The notes under the pieces were generated by a model. That model saw nothing but the letters and a program-made list of their open reading frames with translations, made no database searches and had not been told where the DNA came from. From JBEKTY01 sp049515555 (GTDB lineage: Bacteria > Planctomycetota > Planctomycetia > Pirellulales > Thermoguttaceae), in contig JBEKTY010000060.1 in the NCBI GenBank assembly GCA_049515555.1, positions 14,152-78,151 of the forward strand: 64,000 nucleotides of DNA, given 5' to 3'. Positions 24,756 to 32,026 of the stretch are shown in pieces. Position 1 is the first letter of the stretch. Every line of letters begins with the position of its first letter. The translations under genes and the position numbers were made by a program.

Positions 24756-26876
24756 ATGAGATACATGAAGCTGACGGCCGGCGGACTGGCGGCACTCTTG
24801 GTGGCGGCATTGTTGCTGGCGGCATTGTTGCTGGCGGCGGTGTGCCAGGCAGACGATGACGCTACGCAGGCCGGGACCTTCGGCTGGCGCGGCAACTGGA
24901 CCGGGCTCTATCCGGAGGCCGATCCGCCCGTCGAGTGGGGGCGAACCGCAAGCGGCGTGCTGGCCGGCATGACGTGCCAGGCGGCCAAGCCGGCCGACGC
25001 GGCCAATAGCGGCCAGCCCGTCGAGAAGGGCCTCCTGCGCGACTGGCTGCTCATCGGCCCCTTCGCCGTTGCGGACTCGGCCAAGGGCCTGGCCCAGGAG
25101 CAGATCCCCGGCGAAGCCCAACTGGCGCCCGCGGCCGGCGACAAGGCGGGCGAGCTGGTCTGGCGGCGCGCCGAGATCAAGAAGAAGCCCAACTACGAAC
25201 TGTGGGGCACCACCGCGCTGGACTGGCTCGATCCCGGCGAGATCTTAGGCTTCAAGCCCAACACGACGGTCTATGCCTTCACAAACCTGTACGCGGAGCG
25301 GGAAGGCACAGCGGTCATGGTCGTAGACCACGCCCACGGGCTGAAGGTCCGCCTTAACGGCGCGGTGGTCTACGACAACCCGGACCGCGGCGAGGCCCTG
25401 GGCAGCTACGTCGGCATCAGCCGCCAGAAGCAGGAGCTGGTGCACGGCAAGTCGCCCAAGTTCGAGTTGCCCTTGCAGCGGGGCTGGAACCGCCTGCTGC
25501 TGAAGCTATCGAGCTCGCCCCCGAACACCTGGGGCCAGACGCAGTTCGCCGCGCGGCTCTACGATCCCGACCCCGCCGCCTACCGCGAGAAGAACATCGC
25601 CTGGATGACCAGGCTCCCCGAGCGCAGCAACGCCTGCCCGCTGGTGGTCGGCCGGCGGATCTTCACCCCCGCCGAGCCCGACGAGCTGATATGCCTGGAC
25701 AAGGCCACGGGCAAGATCCTCTGGCGGCGTCTGAACACCCTGTACGACGCGATGCCCGAGGCCGAGCGGGCCGTCCACCCCGGCCTCAAGGAACAGATCG
25801 AGCCGCTCCTGGCGGAACTCCGCGAGAGCGGCGAGTACGAGAAGGGCCTCGAGCTCCGGCGGAAGATCAACGAGCTGCTGGCCCGCGCCGACAAGAAGAA
25901 GTACAAGCTCAAGTGGGACGGGCACTTCGCCTCGCACTTCGGCATCATCGGCTTCACCACGACCCCCACCAGCGACGGCCGGCACGTGTATGCCTTCTTC
26001 GGCTATGGCGTCGTGGCCTGCTACGACCTGGACGGCAAGCGGCAGTGGATCCGCCGCCTTCAGGCCAAGGAGGTGGGGTATACCTGCTCGCCGGCCCTAG
26101 CCGGTGGGCGGCTGCTGTGCGTCTTCGGCGGCCTGCATGCCCTGGACCCGGCCACCGGCCAGGAGTCGTGGGCCGATCCGGAGGCCGGCTGCATAGCCTC
26201 GATCATCCCCATGCGCGTCGGCACAACCGAGGCCCTGACCCTCCAGGGCGGCACGGTGTTCCGCGCCTCCGACGGCAAACGCCTGTGGACCAATCCGGAC
26301 AAGGGAGGCGGCTGGGGCGCCCCGCTATTCCTCGACAACACGCTCTACATGCTGATCCTCGGCGTCAGCGATCTGCGCCTGGCCGACTTCACCGGCTGCC
26401 AAGGCGACGCATGGCAGGCCAAGTGCCGCCGCATGGAAATCGACAGCGTGCACCGCCGCCCCAACGGCGAGTGGCTCGACCGCTCCAGCCCCGCCTCGCC
26501 CCTGGTGTGGCAGGGCCTGGGCTACCTCATCGACGAGTACGGCACCCTGTATTGCGCCGACCTGAAGACGGGCAAGACCCTGTATCGCCAGGAGACCGGC
26601 TTCGACGAGCTGCACAGCTACAACCACATCGGCGTGGCGGCCAGCCCCACGCTCATCGGCCGGCACATCGCCGTCATGGACAACCAGGGCTCGTGCCTGG
26701 TGTTCCAGCCGGGCCCGCGGTTCCGGAAAGTGGCCATGAACCGCATCGAGACCATGCTTAAGCGCGACTGGCCCATCCCGCCGCAGGAGACCATCGCCAA
26801 CGGCCCCCCCGTCGCCGACGGCAATCGCATCTACATCCGCGGCGAACAATACCTTTACTGCATCGGGGCGAATTAG
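24756..26876 (+). CDS. Exported PQQ-like beta-propeller protein
   Basis: 706 residues from the ATG at 24756, 8 bp after AGAGG; an in-frame ATG at 24750 is too close to that site. The signal peptide contains a 15-bp repeat coding LLLAA twice. Residues ~190-270 resemble a PA14/jelly-roll-like domain (VMVVDHAHGLKVRLNGAVVY). From ~300 the PQQ/WD-like blades appear: ELICLDKATGKILWRRLNTL, GLHALDPATGQESWADPEAG, TVFRASDGKRLWTNPDKGGG, TLYCADLKTGKTLYRQETGF. Between the first blades is a charged helical insertion (~325-375). It lacks obvious quinoprotein dehydrogenase residues, so it is more likely a binding or scaffold protein than an alcohol dehydrogenase. Confidence 0.85.
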   Translation: MRYMKLTAGGLAALLVAALLLAALLLAAVCQADDDATQAGTFGWRGNWTGLYPEADPPVEWGRTASGVLAGMTCQAAKPADAANSGQPVEKGLLRDWLLIGPFAVADSAKGLAQEQIPGEAQLAPAAGDKAGELVWRRAEIKKKPNYELWGTTALDWLDPGEILGFKPNTTVYAFTNLYAEREGTAVMVVDHAHGLKVRLNGAVVYDNPDRGEALGSYVGISRQKQELVHGKSPKFELPLQRGWNRLLLKLSSSPPNTWGQTQFAARLYDPDPAAYREKNIAWMTRLPERSNACPLVVGRRIFTPAEPDELICLDKATGKILWRRLNTLYDAMPEAERAVHPGLKEQIEPLLAELRESGEYEKGLELRRKINELLARADKKKYKLKWDGHFASHFGIIGFTTTPTSDGRHVYAFFGYGVVACYDLDGKRQWIRRLQAKEVGYTCSPALAGGRLLCVFGGLHALDPATGQESWADPEAGCIASIIPMRVGTTEALTLQGGTVFRASDGKRLWTNPDKGGGWGAPLFLDNTLYMLILGVSDLRLADFTGCQGDAWQAKCRRMEIDSVHRRPNGEWLDRSSPASPLVWQGLGYLIDEYGTLYCADLKTGKTLYRQETGFDELHSYNHIGVAASPTLIGRHIAVMDNQGSCLVFQPGPRFRKVAMNRIETMLKRDWPIPPQETIANGPPVADGNRIYIRGEQYLYCIGAN

Positions 26877-26884
26877 GGCCCGCG

Positions 26885-26975
26885 AATCAATAAATGTCGT
26901 GTTCGCCAATGTATTCATCTCGCTCCGCGAGATGGGCTTTCATCTCGCGGAGCGAGATGAGTACATTTATTGATT
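26885..26975. repeat. Family C nested palindrome (CATCTCGC-TCC-GCGAGATG)
   Basis: Core 26910-26965: TGTATTCATCTCGCTCCGCG... and its reverse complement. Each arm is a hairpin (CATCTCGC-TCC-GCGAGATG; CATCTCGC-GGA-GCGAGATG). An outer AATCAATAAATG / CATTTATTGATT pair extends the stem. Between convergent genes. Other copies: 52869 and 54084. Confidence 0.92.
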
Positions 26976-27007
26976 CTGCGGCCCCTAAATGACCTTGCGG
27001 GATTCTG

Positions 27008-27085
27008 GGAAAAAGGGGACAGGCACCATTTGTGCGAAGCACCCTCCGGGCCGTTCCGGCAAATGGTGCCTGTCCCCTTTTTCCC
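27008..27085. repeat. Family D palindrome (AAAAAGGGGACAGGCACC)
   Basis: 78 bp: GGGAAAAAGGGGACAGGCAC... and its reverse complement ...GGTGCCTGTCCCCTTTTTCCC, with a ~25-bp GC-rich loop. It lies just downstream of the microprotein stop at 27094. The only copy in the window. Confidence 0.93.
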
Positions 27086-27093
27086 TCCCAAGA

Positions 27094-27234
27094 TCATGCA
27101 AGGTCCCACACCAGGAGGCCGAGCAATACGATGCCCAGGCCGATGCTCCAAGCGATGAGCTTCTTCTCCACGGCGAGCAGCGGCTCATGCTCCATTTTCC
27201 TGAGCTCGTCGGCAAGCTTGGGTTGGTCAGACAT
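27094..27234 (-). CDS. 46-residue single-pass membrane microprotein coupled to the transporter
   Basis: A short frame: MSDQPKLADELRKMEHEPLL, then a basic AVEKK and a hydrophobic segment LIAWSIGLGIVLLGLLVWDL (residues ~26-45). It begins one base after the TGA of the YeiH-like transporter (TGA-C-ATG) and has GGAGG 5 bp upstream, so translational coupling is very likely. The layout of charged N-terminus and one C-terminal helix fits a small transporter subunit or modulator. I know of no named family for it. Confidence 0.75.
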   Translation of the reverse strand: MSDQPKLADELRKMEHEPLLAVEKKLIAWSIGLGIVLLGLLVWDLA

Positions 27235-27235
27235 G

Positions 27236-28681
27236 TCAGCCTCCCGTAATCGGCGGATGCACGCCGTGAAAGAAGATCCAAGAGATGGCCAGGCCGATCC
27301 AGATAATGAACCCGAACAGGCAGACGAGATAAACCGCGGCCAACTTTCCGATACCCTCTTCCCACAGCTTTCTGAAGTTGGACACTACGCCGATGGAGAA
27401 GAAGGTCATGACGAAGAAGATGCTGCGAAAGACGTTGGCTTCGTCCATGGCGGCCTTGGCTTTTTCCGTCACGTCGGGCCGGATCAGGACGATCGCCAGG
27501 ATCGTCAAGAAGGTAATCATGTAGCCGACCACGAACTTGGGCAAGCGTTCCCAGATTTCGGCCATGCGCACTCGCTCGCCCGGCCGGACCTCGATCCTGG
27601 CGCTCCAGATGGTTGCCAGGACGAAGGCCCAGACGCCGATGAACACGTCGATGAAGACCTTCACGGTCGTGGCGACGTTCAGGATCCAGTCTGGCTGATA
27701 GGATACGCCGTCCAGCGCTTGGGCTTTGGCGCGAATCAAGGAATCGGTGATGGCGCCGGCGGCCACCGCTGCGCCGTCGGTCTTCACGGCCAGGCCCATC
27801 CATGCGCCGGCGACCATCGGTTGGCGATACAGGAAATGCTGTGCGGCGAAAGGAAGGATAAGCAATTCGACCACGGCAAAGATCACCACCAGGGACGAGA
27901 CCATAATCGGTACGATGGGTCGAGCCCGGATGGCCGCGCCCGTCGCAATGGCCGCCGAGACCCCGCAGATCGAGATGCCGGAGGCCAGCGGCGCGGCCCA
28001 TTCCCGGCTGAACCCGAAGAATTTCCGGGCCACGAAGTATACCAGGGCCCAGTAGATCAGGTACGCCTCGACGATGGCGCACAACCCGCGGAACATCACG
28101 GCCCTGGTCAGCCCCAACTGTTTTGCCGCGGCTACGCCCAGCAGTCCACCAAGGATTACGATGGCCGTCTTGATGTACCATTCGGGCCGAATGGCCGCTT
28201 TGATCCTTTCCGACAGCCAGGGCAGGAAGTTCCCGACGATCAGTCCCGCGATCAAGGCGATAATGAACCCTGCCTCGGACGTGAGGTTCAAAGACCAGGA
28301 CAGTCCGAGACTTTGCCGCTTGTCCGGCGTTGCGGCAATGTACGCATAGCTCCCGGCGATCCAACACAGATAACTGATCCAGAATATGACCGTGAAGCCC
28401 CGTGCGAATGGGCCGATTCTGACGCGGAGCGCCGCCGCACCAAGGGTGGTTACGACGAGCAGAAAGAAGTAGGTTGCCAGCAGCGACAGAAGACCCGGGC
28501 AATGGCCGTACGCTTTGGATACGGGCGCCAGCGCGGCGGACAGTTGCAACCATACCTGTGTCTTCACGCCCCATCCCAGCAGATCGCGCCCCGCCAACAG
28601 GCTCAAGGACATCGCAAAAATCGCCAGTCCGATCCAAACCGCAAGCGCGTCTTCGCTCAGTCTCGGTCTTTTGTCAGCCAT
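27236..28681 (-). CDS. YeiH/UPF0324-family (putative sulfate exporter family) membrane protein
   Basis: 481 residues with about eleven to twelve hydrophobic segments. It carries the family's conserved GISICGVSAAIATGAAIRA block and the flanking KTAIVILGGLLGVAAAKQLG and VMVSSLVVIFAVVEL-type helices. The length is greater than E. coli YeiH (~350), with extra helices at both ends. Family members are inner-membrane permeases; the sulfate/sulfonate-exporter label comes from co-occurrence with taurine genes in other bacteria and is not proven. Here there are no sulfonate genes nearby. It is translationally linked to the 46-residue microprotein at 27094. Confidence 0.85.
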   Translation of the reverse strand: MADKRPRLSEDALAVWIGLAIFAMSLSLLAGRDLLGWGVKTQVWLQLSAALAPVSKAYGHCPGLLSLLATYFFLLVVTTLGAAALRVRIGPFARGFTVIFWISYLCWIAGSYAYIAATPDKRQSLGLSWSLNLTSEAGFIIALIAGLIVGNFLPWLSERIKAAIRPEWYIKTAIVILGGLLGVAAAKQLGLTRAVMFRGLCAIVEAYLIYWALVYFVARKFFGFSREWAAPLASGISICGVSAAIATGAAIRARPIVPIMVSSLVVIFAVVELLILPFAAQHFLYRQPMVAGAWMGLAVKTDGAAVAAGAITDSLIRAKAQALDGVSYQPDWILNVATTVKVFIDVFIGVWAFVLATIWSARIEVRPGERVRMAEIWERLPKFVVGYMITFLTILAIVLIRPDVTEKAKAAMDEANVFRSIFFVMTFFSIGVVSNFRKLWEEGIGKLAAVYLVCLFGFIIWIGLAISWIFFHGVHPPITGG

Positions 28682-29001
28682 CGGTCACCCTTTCCGAGTT
28701 GCAAGCAGACGGATTTTAGCAGCCCTGCCAGCCGGAAGCAACAAGGTCGTGCGGAAACACAGGATCCGTGAAAGAATGGCGTGAGCAAATTCCAGCGAGG
28801 GTGGCACGTCCCTGAGCGCAGCGAAGGGCGTGGTCTTCCGGCTCGCCACGCCCTTCGTTCCTCAGGGCGTGCCACCCTAATTGGTCACCTTATTTCTTCG
28901 CGGTTCCACTACCGTCCTGCGGAAACCCTTGACCGGGGCGGACCAGGCTGTTATAAGAAGATTGCACTCCGGCGGCCCCTGAAATCGGGAGAACTCTCGC
29001 C
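28682..29001. other. Divergent intergenic region with family B palindrome
   Basis: 320 bp between the transporter and the ceramidase-like gene. Apart from the palindrome at 28799-28878 I see no gene; promoters for both directions should flank it. Confidence 0.5.
28799..28878. repeat. Family B palindrome, right arm decayed
   Basis: Left arm GGGTGGCACGTCCCTGAGCG is intact. The right arm reads CACGCCCTTCGTTCCTCAGG..., having lost several bases of the GCTGCG stretch and GACG of the canonical arm. Confidence 0.88.
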
Positions 29002-30534
29002 ATGCACGCCAAGCGATGCGGGATCGTGGGCTTCGCGTTCTTTGGTTCCGTGGCGCTGCTGGCCATGGTAAGTCCGCTGGCCGCGGAGACGCCAAGCTTG
29101 ATGAAAGCCGGCTTTGCCGAGGCTGACATCACGCCCAGGATCGGCATGGAGCAGCCGGGCGGGTATGGGAAGTCGTATCACCGCAGCTTCCACGATCCCT
29201 GCAAGGTGCGCGCGGCCGTGCTGGACGACGGCCGGCGTCGCGTCGCGGTTATAGGGATCGACGGCCTGGCCGTTCATCGCGAAATGGTCCTGGAGGCGCG
29301 CAAGGAGATCGCCCAGCGAACAGGCATTCCCGCGGAAGCCATTCTCATCTGCGCGTCGCATTCACATTCTTCCGGGCCGATCTTCGGCGTGCGGCGCGGC
29401 GAGTACGATCATGCTTCGCCGCTGGTGCAAGCGCTGGCCTACGATCAATCGACGCTGGTCGATGCGGAATACTACGCGCACGTCGAGGAGCAGATCGTCG
29501 TCGCGGCCTGCCAGGCCGATGCGTCGCGCGTCGAGGCGCGGTGCGGGGTCGGTCGGGGCAGCCAGTCGCACGTGTCGTTCAATCGCCGCTTCCGCATGAA
29601 GAACGGCCGCACGTTCACCCATCCCGGTCAAAACAATCCGGACATCGTCGAACCGGCCGGTCCGATCGATCCCGAGGTCGGCGTGATCGGCGTATGGGAC
29701 AAACAGGGCAAGCTGCTGGGCTGCATGGTCAACTTCGCCTGCCATGCGACGACGAGCCCCGGCGGCATCTCGGCCAACTACATTTATTATCTGGAGCAAA
29801 CCATTCGCGGCGTATTCGGCCCCAAGACGGTGGTCGTCTTTCTGGCAGGCGCGTGCGGCGACGTAACGCAGGTGGACAATCGCAACCCCTCGACCAACCC
29901 CGACTCCGAGGCGTGGGCCCAGCGGGTGGGCGGCAGCGTGGGGGCCGAGGCGGTCAAGGTTCTCGTGGCGATGCGGCCGGCCGCGATCGCGCCTTTCGAT
30001 GCGAAGAGCGTAGTCCTGGAGATCCCCCGCCGCCGGCCCGCTCCCCAGCGCCTACGCAAGTGCCTGGCGCTGGTGCAGAAGGATCCGAAAACGGTCGAGC
30101 CCGCCGAGTGGCTGTTCGCCAAGGAAATCGTGCTCCTGGAGGCGATTCTGGCCAAGCGGCCGGCGGCCGAAGTCGAAGTGCAAGCCATCCAGATCGGGCC
30201 GGCCGTGCTGGTGGCCAACCCCTCCGAGTTCTTCTGCCAACTGGGCCTGGACATCAAGGCCAAGAGCCGCTTCGCGTTCACGTTTCCCGTGACGCTGGCC
30301 AACGGTTGCGTGGGCTATGTGCCGACCGAAGAGGCCTTTGGCCCGCACGGCGGCGGCTACGAGACGCGGCTGACGAGTTACAGCAACCTGGAGATCACGG
30401 CCGGCCCGCGGATTGTCGCCGCGGCCTTGGATCTGCTCGGCCGAATGACACCCGGCGCGCTGCCGGCCCCGCCGAAAGCCCCGCCGCCGAACACTTCCTG
30501 GTCGTACGGCAACGTACCGCCGGAAAAAGAGTGA
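29002..30534 (+). CDS. Exported neutral/alkaline ceramidase-like protein
   Basis: 510 residues with a signal peptide (MHAKRCGIVGFAFFGSVALL ... PLAAET). The start of the mature protein, MKAGFAEADITPRIGMEQPG, is the hallmark of the neutral/alkaline non-lysosomal ceramidase family. Candidate metal ligands are in LICASHSHSSGP (~114-125) and NFACHATTSPGGISANYIYY (~250). In Planctomycetota this family is very abundant and often sits with Gfo/Idh/MocA genes; whether it hydrolyses ceramides or other amides is unknown. It is followed after 15 bp by the oxidoreductase at 30550, probably one transcript. Confidence 0.88.
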   Translation: MHAKRCGIVGFAFFGSVALLAMVSPLAAETPSLMKAGFAEADITPRIGMEQPGGYGKSYHRSFHDPCKVRAAVLDDGRRRVAVIGIDGLAVHREMVLEARKEIAQRTGIPAEAILICASHSHSSGPIFGVRRGEYDHASPLVQALAYDQSTLVDAEYYAHVEEQIVVAACQADASRVEARCGVGRGSQSHVSFNRRFRMKNGRTFTHPGQNNPDIVEPAGPIDPEVGVIGVWDKQGKLLGCMVNFACHATTSPGGISANYIYYLEQTIRGVFGPKTVVVFLAGACGDVTQVDNRNPSTNPDSEAWAQRVGGSVGAEAVKVLVAMRPAAIAPFDAKSVVLEIPRRRPAPQRLRKCLALVQKDPKTVEPAEWLFAKEIVLLEAILAKRPAAEVEVQAIQIGPAVLVANPSEFFCQLGLDIKAKSRFAFTFPVTLANGCVGYVPTEEAFGPHGGGYETRLTSYSNLEITAGPRIVAAALDLLGRMTPGALPAPPKAPPPNTSWSYGNVPPEKE

Positions 30535-30549
30535 AGGACCGAGGTGATG

Positions 30550-32022
30550 ATGGAAAAGAACACTCCGTGCGAGAAAAAGTTGCCATCGTTGTGGCCGGTC
30601 CCCAACCGCTCGTTGTGGCCGGTCTCCGACCGAGCCACACCGATGACCGAAGGTCTCCTCGGCCGTGGAGACCTTCGGTCGGGCCGCGGCGGGGTCGGGA
30701 GACCCGCGCCGAACTTGGGCCCCGCGCCGAACTTGAATGTGTTGCGCTCGCGACGCCGTTTCTTGAAGGGTTCGATAGCCGCCGCCGCGGGAGCCGAGCT
30801 GGCGTGGGCCCGCACGGCGCACGCCGCCGGGAGCGACGCAATCAAGATCGGCCTGATCGGCTGCGGCGGCCGCGGCAGCGGGGCAGCCGCCAACGCCATG
30901 AACGCCGGCAAGGACGTGCGGCTGGTGGCCCTGGCCGACGTCTTCGACGATCGCTTGCAAGGCGCCCGCGGGCGGCTCAAGAAGTTGTACGCCGAGCAGG
31001 TCGCGGTCGACGACGAGCATTGCTTCCTGGGCTTCGACGGTTACGAGAAGCTGATTCACAGCGGCGTCGACGTGGTGCTGTGCGCCGCCGCCTCGCACTT
31101 CCATCCGCTGCACCTCGCCGCCGCCGTGGCCGCCGGCAAACACGTCTTCTGCGAGAAGCCGCACGGCCTGGACGTGCCGGGCTTGAAAATGGCCATGGCC
31201 GCCGCCGAGGAAGCGCGCAAAAAACGGTTATGCCTCGTCTCGGGCTTGTGCTGGCGCTACGACCCGGGCGTGCGGGAAGCCATGCGGCGCGTCCGCGACG
31301 GCGCCATCGGCGAGATCGTGGCCATCCAGGAGACGTACATCGGCACTCCCTACGTGCTCCGCGAGCGCCGGCCCGAATGGAGCGAAATGCAATACCAATT
31401 GCAGAACTGGTATCACTTCAACTGGCTCTCCGGCGATCAGACCGCCCAACAATTGGTGCATAGCCTGGACAAGGCCTCCTGGGCACTGGGCGACAAGCCG
31501 CCCCTGAAGGCCTGGGGGCTGGGCGGGCGGCAGGTGTGCCTCGAGCCGAAATACGGCGACCAGTTCGACCATCATGCCGTGGTGTTCGAGTATGCCGACG
31601 GCGTACGCGTGTTCGGCTTCTGCCGCGACATGCTGGGCTGCTACAACGAGACTTCGGACGTGATCCTGGGCAGCAAGGGCCGGGCCATCCTGCCCAGCCG
31701 GCCGCGGATCGAAGGGGCCCATCCTTGGCGCTACGAGGGACCCCAGCCCAGCATGTACGACGTCGAACACAAGGAGCTGTTCGACGCCATCCGCGGCGGG
31801 CGACTGATCCACAACGGCGATTACATGTTCACCAGCTCGATGCTGGGGATCATGGCGCAAATGGTCTGCTACACGGGCCAGGAGATCACCTGGGAGAAGG
31901 CGATGGGCTCGGAGTCGAGTTTTTCGCTGCCGCGTTACACGTGGGAGGCCGAGCCGCCCGTCAAGCCGCAGGCCGACGGCCGCTATGCCACGGCCATGCC
32001 CGGGGTGACGAAGTTCCGGTAG
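30550..32022 (+). CDS. Tat-exported Gfo/Idh/MocA-family oxidoreductase with a repeat-derived N-terminal extension
   Basis: 490 residues from the ATG at 30550 (GAGG 5 bp upstream). The twin-arginine motif RSRRRFLKGSIAAAAGAELA begins only at residue ~66, preceded by an odd W/P/R-rich stretch that translates a palindromic repeat (30587-30738). A GTG at 30739 would give a classic short leader (V-L-R-S-R-R-R-F-L-K) but has no ribosome-binding site. The core has KIGLIGCGGRGSGAAANAM (NAD(P)-binding) and FCEKPHGLDVPG. The C-terminal domain (HSLDKASWALGDKPPLKAWG) is of the usual planctomycete type. Function at family level only; possible partner of the ceramidase-like gene upstream. Confidence 0.9.
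   Translation: MEKNTPCEKKLPSLWPVPNRSLWPVSDRATPMTEGLLGRGDLRSGRGGVGRPAPNLGPAPNLNVLRSRRRFLKGSIAAAAGAELAWARTAHAAGSDAIKIGLIGCGGRGSGAAANAMNAGKDVRLVALADVFDDRLQGARGRLKKLYAEQVAVDDEHCFLGFDGYEKLIHSGVDVVLCAAASHFHPLHLAAAVAAGKHVFCEKPHGLDVPGLKMAMAAAEEARKKRLCLVSGLCWRYDPGVREAMRRVRDGAIGEIVAIQETYIGTPYVLRERRPEWSEMQYQLQNWYHFNWLSGDQTAQQLVHSLDKASWALGDKPPLKAWGLGGRQVCLEPKYGDQFDHHAVVFEYADGVRVFGFCRDMLGCYNETSDVILGSKGRAILPSRPRIEGAHPWRYEGPQPSMYDVEHKELFDAIRGGRLIHNGDYMFTSSMLGIMAQMVCYTGQEITWEKAMGSESSFSLPRYTWEAEPPVKPQADGRYATAMPGVTKFR
30587..30738. repeat. Family H repeat inside a coding sequence (GGTC-TCC-GACC)
   Basis: Contains two direct copies of CGTTGTGGCCGGTC (30587 and 30611), a small hairpin CGGTC-TCC-GACCG, a 36-bp perfect palindrome GACCGAAGGTCTCC / GGAGACCTTCGGTC (30645-30680), GGTC-GGGA-GACC, and two copies of GCGCCGAACTTG. 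The whole block stays in frame and is translated between the start and the Tat motif of the oxidoreductase. Confidence 0.85.
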
Positions 32023-32026
32023 CCCG

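Noticed and set aside
24756..26876. PQQ-dependent alcohol dehydrogenase
   Set aside because: Only the propeller repeats are recognisable; the catalytic Asp/Ca-binding and disulfide motifs of quinoprotein dehydrogenases were not found.
26985..28637. Minus-strand 550-codon frame overlapping the transporter
   Set aside because: Arg-rich shadow; the alternative frame 27236-28681 has a full YeiH-type membrane pattern.
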